DNA of 44,685 nt from Ignavibacteriota bacterium (GTDB taxonomy: Bacteria > Bacteroidota > Ignavibacteria > UBA10030): contig PMZI01000032.1 in assembly GCA_003170475.1 (NCBI GenBank), positions 33,652 through 78,336 on the forward strand, written 5' to 3'. The notes under the pieces are model-generated. The model was not told where the DNA came from. It searched no databases and was given only the letters and a program-made list of their open reading frames with translations. This document shows positions 9,595-18,255 of this stretch, piece after piece; position 1 is the stretch's first letter, and each line of letters starts with the position of its first letter. Position numbers and translations under genes: made by a program.

Positions 9595-10842
9595 CTACCA
9601 CCGCCGAGGGGCATTTCGAACGCTGCGGACCGTATCGCGGGCAATGAGGAGTTCCTCGTTGGTCGGGATGACGAACAACTTGACCCTGCTGTTCGCTTTG
9701 CCCATCTCACCCTCTTTGCCTCCATAAAGCTTGTCATTGGCGGCGACATCAATGTCGATTCCCAGCCACTCAAGCCCGGCACAGATGCGTCGACGAACTT
9801 CAGCGGAATTTTCCCCGATACCTCCGGTGAACACGATGGCATCTGCTCCGCCCATTTCAGCAAGGTAAGCGCCGATGTACTTCTTCACTCGCAGACAGAA
9901 AATATCGACGGCAAGTTTTGCGCGCCGATCCTGGTGTTCGCTTTCTTCGGCGAGCAGATCGCGCATGTCGTTCGTAAGACCCGACAAACCGAGCAAGCCC
10001 GACTGCTTATTCAACAGGGCATCGATCTCGTTGAGCGACATAGCCTCTTTATGAGAAAGAAACTCGATGACCGAAGGATCGAGGTCGCCGCCACGCGTCC
10101 CCATGACAAGTCCTTCGAGAGGCGTCAGTCCCATGGAAGTATTCAGCGATGATCCGCCCTTGATGGCACACGCGGAGCACCCGTTTCCAAGGTGGAGGGT
10201 AATGATGTTTGTGCTCTCGACATCCTTCCCCGTCAGCTGACGGTAACGGTAGGCGACGTAACGATGCGAGGTCCCATGAAAACCATATCGGCGGATTTTG
10301 TGTCTTCGGTACAGCTGATACGGGATGGCATACAAATACGACGTCTCCGGCATGGTGGAGTGAAACCCCGTATCGAATACCGCCACTTGCGGGACTCCGG
10401 GCCCCATAACGTCTTTCGCAGCACTAATGCCCTTCAGGTTGGCGGGATTGTGCAACGGGGCGAGTTCGATGCAGTCTTCAATTCCGCGAATGACTGTCTC
10501 ATCGATTACCACGGACTTCGTAAACTTCTCCGCCCCATGAACGACTCGGTGACCGACGGCATGGATGTCAGCGAGTGAGTGTATCCCCGGGACCTGAGAT
10601 TCAGAGGAGATAATCCAGCGGATGACGTAGTCGAGAGCGGCTCTGTGGTCGCGCAAAGCAACGGCGGCTTTCATCGCGGGTCGGCCGGTCGCTTGAAATG
10701 ACACAAGCGATTGTCCGCCGATGCGTTCGACAAGGCCTTTCGCTTTCTGTACGTCTGCATTCTTCTCGATGATTTCGAGATCGGTTTCAATAATTTGAAA
10801 TTTGAGCGATGAACTGCCGCAGTTGAGGACGAGGATATTCAT
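9595..10842 (-). CDS. ackA: Acetate kinase
   Basis: 415 residues. It interconverts acetyl phosphate + ADP and acetate + ATP, and is usually paired with phosphotransacetylase. N-terminal 'MNILVLNCGSSSLKF' is the ASKHA phosphate-1 motif, 'FHGTSHRYV' and 'HLGNGCSA' are family signatures, and 'FTGGIGENSAEVR' is the C-terminal nucleotide-binding motif. Length matches the family. It stands alone: no pta is adjacent, a strong terminator follows, and the upstream gene is divergent with 193 bases between the two start codons. Its role is acetate formation with ATP gain, or acetate activation. Confidence 0.96.
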   Translation of the reverse strand: MNILVLNCGSSSLKFQIIETDLEIIEKNADVQKAKGLVERIGGQSLVSFQATGRPAMKAAVALRDHRAALDYVIRWIISSESQVPGIHSLADIHAVGHRVVHGAEKFTKSVVIDETVIRGIEDCIELAPLHNPANLKGISAAKDVMGPGVPQVAVFDTGFHSTMPETSYLYAIPYQLYRRHKIRRYGFHGTSHRYVAYRYRQLTGKDVESTNIITLHLGNGCSACAIKGGSSLNTSMGLTPLEGLVMGTRGGDLDPSVIEFLSHKEAMSLNEIDALLNKQSGLLGLSGLTNDMRDLLAEESEHQDRRAKLAVDIFCLRVKKYIGAYLAEMGGADAIVFTGGIGENSAEVRRRICAGLEWLGIDIDVAANDKLYGGKEGEMGKANSRVKLFVIPTNEELLIARDTVRSVRNAPRRW

Positions 10843-11035
10843 AGGCTTTCAAGGGGATCGTTGAGACCGATCGCCGCAAAGTTCGGTTCGTGTGGAATGA
10901 AAAAAGTGTTCTTCTTAAACGACTGAGAAAAAGATCGTGTTCGAAGCTACAAGGAAATCGCGGGAAACTCAAGCCAGCCGATTTCACTTTTAGCTATTTT
11001 TGAGGTATCTTCTCAACATTGAGACTCGCCATCAA

Positions 11036-12025
11036 ATGAAAAAATTCACACTTAAGCAACTTCCTACCGATAATCTGCACCTCGTTCATCCGCAACGATT
11101 CAGAATCGATTATAAGAAAGAGCTGAATGCGGAGCAGTATGAAGCGGTCACCTCAGTCGATGGCCCTCATCTGATTATTGCCGGCGCGGGGACGGGAAAG
11201 ACGCGCACGGTGGTGTACCGCGTTGCGTACCTGGTTGAGCTGGGTGTCAAACCTGACAATATCTTGCTGCTCACGTTCACGCGCAAAGCTGCACAGGATA
11301 TGCTCAGGCGTGCGACAATCCTGCTGGATAGTCGATGCGAACACATCTCGGGCGGAACATTTCACTCCTTCGCCAACAACGTCTTGCGTCGCTATGCGGT
11401 AAAGCTAGGATATGAAACGAACTACTCCATCCTTGATCAGGGGGATGCCGAAGATGTGGTGAGTCTTGTTCGCACCCGCTTGAAATTTGACACCAAAGAG
11501 AAGAGATTTCCAAGAAAAGAAGCCCTCTACGATTTGTACAGCCGTTCCATCAATACCATGACGCCGGTCAAGGAGCTGCTTGCTCTGGATTATCCGCATT
11601 ACCTCGAGATCGAACCTGACATACAGATGGTACATAACGGCTACGTCCAGTACAAACATCAACACAACCTCATGGATTACGACGATCTTCTGGTGAACTT
11701 CGCACTCTTGCTGAACAAGGATGAAAGCATCAGGGCTGTTCTCTCTGATCGGTACAAGTACATTATGGTGGACGAGTATCAAGACACCAACCGCGTGCAG
11801 GCTGAGTTGGTCAAGCTTCTCGCGTTCAAGCATCGGAATATCATGGTCGTGGGAGATGATGCACAGTGTATCTACTCATTTCGCGGTTCTACCATCAAGA
11901 ATATCATGACCTTCCCGCAGGAATTCCCCGACTGTAAAGTCGTCAAGCTGGAGGAAAACTTCCGCAGCACGCAGCCAATTCTGAATCTTGCCAACGAGAT
12001 CTTGAAACGAGGGACTGTCTCCTGA
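11036..12025 (+). CDS. UvrD/PcrA-type superfamily 1 DNA helicase, N-terminal half (split gene)
   Basis: 330 residues from ATG 11036 (an upstream in-frame TTG at 11000 is less likely). Contains the Q motif region 'LNAEQYEAV', Walker A 'AGAGTGKTRT', motif Ia 'LLTFTRKAAQDML', motif II 'VDEYQDTN' and motif III 'VGDDAQCIYSFRGS', then 'EENFRSTQPIL' (motif IV). The frame ends at TGA 12023-12025, inside a 32-base insertion (12017-12048). Removing that insertion joins this frame exactly to the next one and restores the expected '..LKRGTP-MYYKELYT..' helicase sequence. The family role is ATP-driven 3'-5' unwinding in repair or replication restart. Alone, this half lacks motifs V and VI and should be inactive. 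The divergent upstream region has TATTTTTG at 10995, like the Bacteroidota -7 element, but no partner -33. Confidence 0.85.
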   Translation: MKKFTLKQLPTDNLHLVHPQRFRIDYKKELNAEQYEAVTSVDGPHLIIAGAGTGKTRTVVYRVAYLVELGVKPDNILLLTFTRKAAQDMLRRATILLDSRCEHISGGTFHSFANNVLRRYAVKLGYETNYSILDQGDAEDVVSLVRTRLKFDTKEKRFPRKEALYDLYSRSINTMTPVKELLALDYPHYLEIEPDIQMVHNGYVQYKHQHNLMDYDDLLVNFALLLNKDESIRAVLSDRYKYIMVDEYQDTNRVQAELVKLLAFKHRNIMVVGDDAQCIYSFRGSTIKNIMTFPQEFPDCKVVKLEENFRSTQPILNLANEILKRGTVS

Positions 12026-12048
12026 ATTCTGGTTTCTGAAGTCTGACT
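12017..12048 (+). repeat. 32-base insertion of short-period repeat sequence splitting the helicase gene
   Basis: The stretch iterates around TCTGAATTCTGG / TTCTGAAGTCTGACTCC, a low-complexity heptamer-like pattern of the kind found between genes, and nothing in it resembles helicase coding sequence. The codon ACT lies immediately before it (12014-12016) and ACT is also its last triplet (12046-12048), each in frame with its own half of the gene. Excising exactly 32 bases therefore restores one continuous frame. It introduces TGA at 12023 and a +2 shift. Confidence 0.75.
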
Positions 12049-12051
12049 CCT

Positions 12052-13074
12052 ATGTACTACAAAGAACTCTATACGCGTCGCTCCGGCGGAAGTCTCCCGC
12101 AGCTCATCTCCACGGAGAATGAGAACATGCAGTCGCGCTATGTCGTGCAGAAAATCCTGGAACTGCGCGAACAGGGAGTGCCGCTGGAAGAAATCGCCGT
12201 GCTGTTCCGGTCGTCGTTCCTCTCGTTCGATCTTGAAATCGAGTTGACGAAGGCGAACATCCCCTTTGTCAAATTCGGGGGCTACAAGTTTGTCGAAACG
12301 TCACACGTGAAAGATGTTGTGGCGTACCTGCGGGTTTTGGAGAACCCACGCGACGTTGTTTCATGGAACCGCATTCTTCTTTTGATCGACGGTGTCGGCC
12401 CGAGGACGGCGGAGAAAGTCGTCGACGACATCCTGAAGAGACGGGTGTCGCTGAGCTCTGATGGCCGGGAATCCTTGCCGACGACGAAGTTCTGGATGCA
12501 GTTCAATGACTACGCGGAAAACGTTCAGAAACTTTTTGATGTTTTGAAACAGGCTTCCCTGGCGAATCTGGGACCGGCCGAGAAGACGTTCCAGATACTT
12601 CAGTATTATGAGCCAATCCTTCGCGCCCGATACGATGATCATCAAAAAAGGAAGAAGGACCTTGAGATGTTCCAGAACATCACCGAGCGATACAAGGAGG
12701 TCGATGCGCTCCTGACTGACCTTGCCCTCGAGCCGCCGAATGAGAGCGTCGTCGATGTCGAGTCGCCGGGACCGGAGGAAGAATTTCTCACTCTTTCGAC
12801 CATCCACAGCGCGAAAGGGCTTGAGTGGAATTCCGTGTTCATTATCTATGCGCTGGAGGGACGATTTCCGACCATGCGATCGGTTGCCAGCGACGAAGAA
12901 GTCGAGGAGGAACGCCGCTTGATGTATGTTGCCTGTACGCGCGCCAAGGCAAACCTGTTCATTACGTATCCCATGAATGTGTATGATCGCGAGAGCGGAC
13001 TTATCCTCACAAAACCATCTCGTTTTATCCAGGGTCTCGGGGAACATCTGCTCGAGCCATGGGTTGTTGAATAA
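12052..13074 (+). CDS. UvrD/PcrA-type DNA helicase, C-terminal half (split gene)
   Basis: 340 residues from an ATG that is probably an internal Met of the original protein, since no Shine-Dalgarno precedes it. It carries the rest of the SF1 helicase: the 2B region, 'IAVLFRSSFLSFDLE', a helix-hairpin-helix-like 'LIDGVGPRTAEKVVDDIL', motif V 'LSTIHSAKGLEWNSVFI' and motif VI 'EERRLMYVACTRAKANLFI'. The sequence shows no further damage, so the split is recent or the two parts are still used. It ends 23 bases before the aminotransferase gene and may be co-transcribed with it. See the entry for the N-terminal half. Confidence 0.85.
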   Translation: MYYKELYTRRSGGSLPQLISTENENMQSRYVVQKILELREQGVPLEEIAVLFRSSFLSFDLEIELTKANIPFVKFGGYKFVETSHVKDVVAYLRVLENPRDVVSWNRILLLIDGVGPRTAEKVVDDILKRRVSLSSDGRESLPTTKFWMQFNDYAENVQKLFDVLKQASLANLGPAEKTFQILQYYEPILRARYDDHQKRKKDLEMFQNITERYKEVDALLTDLALEPPNESVVDVESPGPEEEFLTLSTIHSAKGLEWNSVFIIYALEGRFPTMRSVASDEEVEEERRLMYVACTRAKANLFITYPMNVYDRESGLILTKPSRFIQGLGEHLLEPWVVE

Positions 13075-13097
13075 ATGCATTCAGGACTCACAGAACT

Positions 13098-14180
13098 ATG
13101 ACAAATTCCGGCACACTCAATCCTGACGCTGTTCTTCACCTTGACCGCAATGAAAACCTCTACGGTCCCGCGCCAAAGTGTTTCGAAGCCCTTCGCAGCA
13201 TCGGGCTGGAAGAATTGAGCGTTTACTCCCGTGACTTTACTCGTGGCGTGAAAAGCAGACTCTCAGAGCGTTTGGCGATGGAGCTTCAAATCCCGGAACC
13301 GCAGATTTTGCTGAGTGAGGGGAGTGAGGATATGCTCAAGCAGGCGGTGCATTGCTACCTCGGCCCCGGTGAGAAAATGCTCTGTCCGTCTCAATCATGG
13401 TGGTACTATCAAAAGGTGGCTGCCGAAGTCGCGGGCGAGACCGTCACCTACTCGCTCAAAGAAGGCCCCGATGCATTCTCCTACGATGTCGATGAGCTTA
13501 TCGAGCTCTACAAGAAGGAATCGCCGCGCGTTGTCCTGATCGCTTCCCCGAACAATCCGACCGGCAATTCATTTCCTGATGATGACCTGAACAAACTCAC
13601 CGAGGCCTTTCGGGAGAGCATCGTCGTCCTCGATGAAGCGTATTGGGGATTTGCCGATGTTTCGAATGAACATATCGCCAGTCTTGTCAGCCGCTATCGC
13701 AATCTCGTCGTTCTGAGGACTTTTTCCAAGTACTACGCTCTTGCGGGAGCCCGCATTGCGTTCGCTGCAGTTGGCACAAGCCTGAGTCGATTGACCAAAT
13801 TCTCTGCACGGTATCTGGGGTACAACCGCATTTCTGAAATCCTGGCGCTTGCCGCGCTGGATTCAGCGGAATACTATGAAACAATCAGCAGACAGATGCG
13901 CCAAGATCGTCAAGCCTACTACGAACTGTTTAGACGATACAAGGGATTCCGCTGCTTCACCTCGGACGCAAATTTCATTCTGGTAAAAGTCCCGCCGGAT
14001 GCACATGCACGATTGCAGGACTTTCTCCAAAGAAGACAGATCATGATCAAGTTCTTCTCGGAACCCGAGTTCGTCAACTGCGTGCGGATCACTCTCGGTA
14101 CACAGGAGCAGAACGCCCGGCTGTTGTCAGCACTTTCCGAATTTCTCGAAGCCCGTGAAGCAAGGGGAGGTTTGGCGTGA
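13098..14180 (+). CDS. HisC-like class I/II PLP-dependent aminotransferase
   Basis: 360 residues, fold-type I. 'SPNNPTG' (150-156), D179 and Y182 in 'VLDEAYWGF', the Schiff-base lysine K211 in 'RTFSKYYALAGARIAF' and R219 give a complete PLP site. The N-terminal 'LDRNENLYGPAP' is typical of the histidinol-phosphate aminotransferase / CobD-like branch, whose members act on phosphorylated amino compounds. No his gene is nearby. Instead its stop overlaps by four bases the start of a cytidylyltransferase/CDP-alcohol phosphotransferase fusion, so it probably makes or consumes an amino-alcohol phosphate (or related compound) for that enzyme. The exact substrate cannot be read from sequence; true HisC activity or threonine-phosphate decarboxylase (CobD-like) activity are alternatives. 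Confidence 0.88.
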   Translation: MTNSGTLNPDAVLHLDRNENLYGPAPKCFEALRSIGLEELSVYSRDFTRGVKSRLSERLAMELQIPEPQILLSEGSEDMLKQAVHCYLGPGEKMLCPSQSWWYYQKVAAEVAGETVTYSLKEGPDAFSYDVDELIELYKKESPRVVLIASPNNPTGNSFPDDDLNKLTEAFRESIVVLDEAYWGFADVSNEHIASLVSRYRNLVVLRTFSKYYALAGARIAFAAVGTSLSRLTKFSARYLGYNRISEILALAALDSAEYYETISRQMRQDRQAYYELFRRYKGFRCFTSDANFILVKVPPDAHARLQDFLQRRQIMIKFFSEPEFVNCVRITLGTQEQNARLLSALSEFLEAREARGGLA

Positions 14181-15835
14181 AGTGTATCATTCTTGCCGCG
14201 GGCACCTCAACCCGTCTGCGACCTCTGACGAACAATCTCCCGAAATGTCTCTTGCCGGTAGGGGAAAAGCCCATCCTGCAGCGAGCCATCGAACACGTCA
14301 CGGCAGCGGGCATTGAACAGATTGGGTTGGTGATCGGCTTTCATGCCGAGATGATTCGCGATTTCGTGAAGAAGCAGTTTCCATCTCTCCGTATTCGTTT
14401 CATGGTCAATCCAAAATTTGAATCGACGAACAACGCCTTCTCACTTCTGATGGCCCGTGAGTTCTTCAACGCAGAATCCAAGAAGAACAAACCCCTCCAC
14501 GATCTTTTGCTGATGGATGCGGATATTGTTTTTTCGCCGCACTTGCTTCCATTCTTGCTCAACGAGGGTTCGCCAAATCGCATCGCGATGAGAGTGGCGG
14601 GACATCATGACGAAGAAGAAGTGAGGGTGCAGGTCGACGCTTTAGGGAACGTTCTCGTCATCGGAAAAACCACACCGTTGGCGGACGCGTTCGGGGAATC
14701 CCTCGGCATCGAGTTCTTCTCTTCTCTTGCCGCACAGAGACTTTTCGAGATCCTCGAGCAGCGTGTGAGGGCTGGTGAAGGGCGACACGAATTCTATGAA
14801 GCAACATTTCAGGCGATGATCGATCAGGGAATTCGCTTCAAAGCTGTGGACGTGAGTTCTTTTCCCGCAATCGAGATTGATACTCCGGAAGACCTCTTCG
14901 CGGCCGAAGCTCTCGTTCTGCGCAGCACGGCAATTCGAAATAATCTTGACGAAGATCCGGGACCCCCACTCTTGACGTACGATTACAAGAAATCAGTGAA
15001 GTCGAGTCTTTCGGATGAACTGATCAATACATACCTGCTGAGGCCATTGGCTGGGCTTGTCGTCCGGGTCTTTTACCGCACGCCGATCACGCCGAATCAC
15101 GTCACATTTGCTTCGACCATCGCTGGGCTCGTTGCGGCAAGCCTTTACCTGAAGGGTGATGCTTTCCTCACTGCGATTGCCGGTTTGTGTGTGACGCTCA
15201 AAGACATCCTTGACTCGGCCGATGGTCAGCTCGCACGTGCAAAGCAACAGTATTCGCGGAGAGGCAGGTTTCTCGATTCGCTCGGGGACTTCGTTGTCGA
15301 TGTGGCTGTGTTTGGAGCTCTTGGGTGGGTACTGTATGCTTCCTCAGGGGATTGGAGGATGATCGTTCTCAGTATCCTCGGACTTTTTGGTATCACGTTA
15401 CGCGTATCGTACCACGTCTTCTATCAGACCTCGTTTCTCCACCTCGAGCAAAAATATGAAGTCAATCGGATCACAGAAAACATCACGACCAACGATTTGA
15501 CCGGTGACCTCGTAGCCTTGCGGCTGCAGAAGGCTTTTCAGCTCATCTACGGATGGCAGGATCGTTTGATGCTCCGGGTCGATACATGGTGCAGACACGG
15601 GCGGGCTGACCGGGAATTTTTGATCCACTGGTATTCCCATCCAATGGGTCTCAGGCTCTCGGGCCTTGTGGGATTCGGAACAGAATTGTTTCTGCTCATG
15701 GTTTGTTCGTTGTTCAATGCGCTTGCACTCTATCTGGTTCTTAATGTATTCTTCATGAGCGGAATAGTTTTGGTTTCCGTACTTTATCGTCGTTGGTACC
15801 TCAGCGCAACACTTCCCTTGAAAGGTCAGTCATGA
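14177..15835 (+). CDS. Fusion: LicC/IPCT-like cytidylyltransferase + CDP-alcohol phosphotransferase
   Basis: 552 residues, start GTG overlapping the previous stop (GTGA), with AGGGGAGG at 14163-14170 as ribosome site. Residues 1-250 are a nucleotidyltransferase: 'LAAGTSTRLRPLT', 'PKCLLPVGEKPIL', the 'STNNAFSL' motif (83-90) shared by choline-P, aminoethylphosphonate and inositol-P cytidylyltransferases, D114/D116 'LMDADIVFS' for metal, and 'EIDTPEDL'. Residues about 275-540 are a membrane CDP-alcohol phosphotransferase with a perfect signature D346-x2-DG-x2-AR-x8-G-x3-D-x3-D371 and several membrane helices. One protein can therefore make a CDP-alcohol and transfer its phospho-alcohol to a second alcohol. 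The known analogue is the IPCT/DIPPS enzyme of di-myo-inositol phosphate synthesis. The substrate here is unknown; the adjoining aminotransferase points to an amino alcohol. Confidence 0.88.
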   Translation: MKCIILAAGTSTRLRPLTNNLPKCLLPVGEKPILQRAIEHVTAAGIEQIGLVIGFHAEMIRDFVKKQFPSLRIRFMVNPKFESTNNAFSLLMAREFFNAESKKNKPLHDLLLMDADIVFSPHLLPFLLNEGSPNRIAMRVAGHHDEEEVRVQVDALGNVLVIGKTTPLADAFGESLGIEFFSSLAAQRLFEILEQRVRAGEGRHEFYEATFQAMIDQGIRFKAVDVSSFPAIEIDTPEDLFAAEALVLRSTAIRNNLDEDPGPPLLTYDYKKSVKSSLSDELINTYLLRPLAGLVVRVFYRTPITPNHVTFASTIAGLVAASLYLKGDAFLTAIAGLCVTLKDILDSADGQLARAKQQYSRRGRFLDSLGDFVVDVAVFGALGWVLYASSGDWRMIVLSILGLFGITLRVSYHVFYQTSFLHLEQKYEVNRITENITTNDLTGDLVALRLQKAFQLIYGWQDRLMLRVDTWCRHGRADREFLIHWYSHPMGLRLSGLVGFGTELFLLMVCSLFNALALYLVLNVFFMSGIVLVSVLYRRWYLSATLPLKGQS

Positions 15836-18186
15836 GAAAACTTTTCCTCTTTGTTCTGCAGCTCATCTTCGTGCTGTCTCTGAACGCCCAGATCCCCGGT
15901 GACTCCGGTAACCGGGTTCTTCTCCCGAATGGTTGGTGGCTCTCCCCGGCCGGAGAGCAGATTCCCTTGGGTGATTTTCCCATGAACGCAGCAATGACTG
16001 AGGACGAAGCATACCTTGCCATACTGCATGGTGGCCAATCGAAGGCTCAGGTCATGCTCTTCGATGTGAAAGAAAAAAAAATCACACAGATAATTCAGCT
16101 GAAAGATGCATGGCAGGGAATCGTGTTTCAGGGAAGGAGCCTGTATGTATCCGGTGGGTTCCAGAACTGTGTTTACACCTTCCGCCTCGAACAGGGAACT
16201 TTGGTGGCGGGAGATACTCTCAAGCTTGTGGCTGGCAAACCGGACTATGACGGCGCAGCGGCCGGATTGGATGTGAGACAGAATACACTCGCCATCGTAT
16301 TCCGAAGAGACAGTACGTTGCGGTACTACGACCTGCGAACAAAACTGCAGAGTGTCGTGAAGTTGACCGGCATGCCGTATTCCTGCAAGTTCGATGCGAA
16401 AGGGCTGCTCGTTGTATCCCTCTGGGGCTCGAAAAAGATTCAAGTGTTTGAGAAGACCAGGCTTCTCTATGACTGTCCGACCGGCGATCATCCAAACGAA
16501 ATCATCCTCTCGAACGACAATCGATATGCCTATGTTGCGTGTGCCAACGACAACACCGTCTCTGTGATTGATCTTCAAAAGAAAAAGGCTGTGGCGTCGG
16601 TCTCCACTGCTATCCATCCCGATGCACCGGAGGGATCGACAACAAACTCTGTCTGTCTGACCCCTGATCAGAAAACTGTTCTCGCGGCAAACGCCGACAA
16701 CAATTCTCTCACCGTGGTCGATGTCAGGGATCCCGTTCATCCGCGGCCTGTTGGGTTCATTCCTGTCGGTTGGTATCCAACGAAAGTCATGATGCTCAAG
16801 GATAAGACCGTACTCGTTTTGAACGGGAAAGGGGCGCGCTCGCTGGCGAATCCACTGAAGCAATACATCGGCAGCCTGCTTGATGGCATGCTTTCCATCT
16901 TCACGCTTCCGACAGAGAAGGAGTTACTTGAGTACTCTCAGCAGGTATTCAAGAACACACCGTACAAGCAAGCATCGCTCCTGAAAGCGGAGTACAACGG
17001 CGAAAGCTCGGTTCCAAAGAAAGTGGGTCAGTCATCACCCATAAAGCATGTCCTCTATATTATCAAAGAGAACCGCACGTACGACCAGGTGTTCGGTGAC
17101 ATGCCCGAGGGAAACGGGGATACATCACTCTGCCTCTTCGGCGAAGTGGTGTCGCCGAATCACCATAAGCTCACGCGGGAGTTCACATTGTTCGACAATT
17201 TCTATGTGAATGCCGAGGTCAGCGCCGACGGCCACAACTGGTCGATGGCTGCGTACGCGACAGACTACATCGAAAAAACATGGCCTACTCAATATGGCGG
17301 ACGGGGTGGCCCGTACGATTTCGAAGGATCAGAGCCGACGGGCAGGCCAAAGGCGGGATACCTGTGGACCACCTGTGCCAAAAAGGGGGTGAGCTTCAGG
17401 ATGTACGGCGAGTTCATCGATGCCGCGACTCCGGAAGGCCAGCCCGCGAAGCCGCGCGATCCCGGCATTGGCAAGAACTTTTCCTCGACGTACCGCGGTT
17501 GGGACCTCGACTATTCTGATGTCGATCGATTCAAAGCGTGGGAAAAAGAGTTCTCTGAATATGAGAAGAATGGAAAGCTTCCGAGTCTCTGCATTATGCA
17601 TCTCCCGAACGACCACACGGCGGGCACGCATAAAGGAACTCTGACACCGAAGGCTTATGTCGCGCAAAACGACTACGCTCTTGGATTGATTATTGAGCGA
17701 TACTCAAAAAGTCCGTACTGGAAGGAATCAGCGATCTTCGTCGTCGAAGACGATGCCCAAAATGGACCCGATCACGTCGACGCCCATCGCTCTGTCGGCA
17801 TGGTTATCAGTCCGTTTATCAAGAAGCACACGGTCAATCATACTCTCTATACTACCGCTTCCATGCTCAGGACGATCGAGTTGTTCCTCGGTTTGCCTCC
17901 GATGAGTCAGTACGATGCCGGAGCGACACCGATGTTCGACGCCTTCGCGCCAAAACCTGACCTAGCGTCCTATCTCGCCGAAAAGCCGCGAATAGATCTG
18001 GGTGAGAAGAACAAGGCGGGAAGTGTCGGCCAAAATATGATGGAGAAGTACAATCTGAAGAGGGAGGACGCGATTCCCGACCGCGCGTTCAACGAGATTA
18101 TCTGGCAAGCGGTGAAAGGGACGCCGATGCCGGCACCGCGGTATTCTATCTTTTCGCGTGCGGCAGGAGCAGAGGGTGACGACTAA
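15832..18186 (+). CDS. Exported YncE-like beta-propeller / phosphoesterase (PF04185) protein
   Basis: 784 residues from ATG 15832, which overlaps the previous stop (ATGA) and begins a clear signal peptide 'MRKLFLFVLQLIFVLSLNAQ'; a longer frame from 15793 would bury it. Residues about 30-370 are YncE/NHL-type propeller repeats ('YAYVACANDNTVSVIDL', 'TVLAANADNNSLTVVDV'). Residues about 400-780 are a phosphoesterase/phospholipase C-like domain with 'ENRTYDQVFGD' (E413, N414, T416), 'HLPNDHTAGTH', and metal ligands in 'EDDAQNGPDHVDAHR' (D640, D641, H648, D650, H652). It acts in the periplasm or at the surface, probably on a phosphodiester or phosphomonoester. Tight coupling to the CDP-alcohol phosphotransferase suggests its substrate is that product or a related lipid, but this is inference. 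A terminator follows. Confidence 0.9.
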   Translation: MRKLFLFVLQLIFVLSLNAQIPGDSGNRVLLPNGWWLSPAGEQIPLGDFPMNAAMTEDEAYLAILHGGQSKAQVMLFDVKEKKITQIIQLKDAWQGIVFQGRSLYVSGGFQNCVYTFRLEQGTLVAGDTLKLVAGKPDYDGAAAGLDVRQNTLAIVFRRDSTLRYYDLRTKLQSVVKLTGMPYSCKFDAKGLLVVSLWGSKKIQVFEKTRLLYDCPTGDHPNEIILSNDNRYAYVACANDNTVSVIDLQKKKAVASVSTAIHPDAPEGSTTNSVCLTPDQKTVLAANADNNSLTVVDVRDPVHPRPVGFIPVGWYPTKVMMLKDKTVLVLNGKGARSLANPLKQYIGSLLDGMLSIFTLPTEKELLEYSQQVFKNTPYKQASLLKAEYNGESSVPKKVGQSSPIKHVLYIIKENRTYDQVFGDMPEGNGDTSLCLFGEVVSPNHHKLTREFTLFDNFYVNAEVSADGHNWSMAAYATDYIEKTWPTQYGGRGGPYDFEGSEPTGRPKAGYLWTTCAKKGVSFRMYGEFIDAATPEGQPAKPRDPGIGKNFSSTYRGWDLDYSDVDRFKAWEKEFSEYEKNGKLPSLCIMHLPNDHTAGTHKGTLTPKAYVAQNDYALGLIIERYSKSPYWKESAIFVVEDDAQNGPDHVDAHRSVGMVISPFIKKHTVNHTLYTTASMLRTIELFLGLPPMSQYDAGATPMFDAFAPKPDLASYLAEKPRIDLGEKNKAGSVGQNMMEKYNLKREDAIPDRAFNEIIWQAVKGTPMPAPRYSIFSRAAGAEGDD

Positions 18187-18222
18187 TCGCTGCTATCCGA
18201 AGAGGATATTCCTGAAACGAAC

Positions 18223-18255
18223 AAGGCCAACCGTGAAAGGTTGGCCTTATTTTTT
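18223..18255 (+). terminator. Strong (bidirectional-type) terminator
   Basis: Perfect 10-bp stem AAGGCCAACC / GGTTGGCCTT (18223-18232 with 18239-18248), 6-base loop, then ATTTTTTC on the plus strand. It ends the helicase/aminotransferase/phosphoesterase transcription unit. The 3' end of the convergent response-regulator gene overlaps the right stem, so the same hairpin probably stops that transcript too, although the T-run on the minus side is weaker. Confidence 0.92.

Noticed and set aside
9474-9863. N-terminal extension of the HMA-AraC gene by 130 codons
   Set aside because: It would overlap ackA coding sequence on the same strand and cross a strong terminator; the HMA domain begins at the ATG at 9473.
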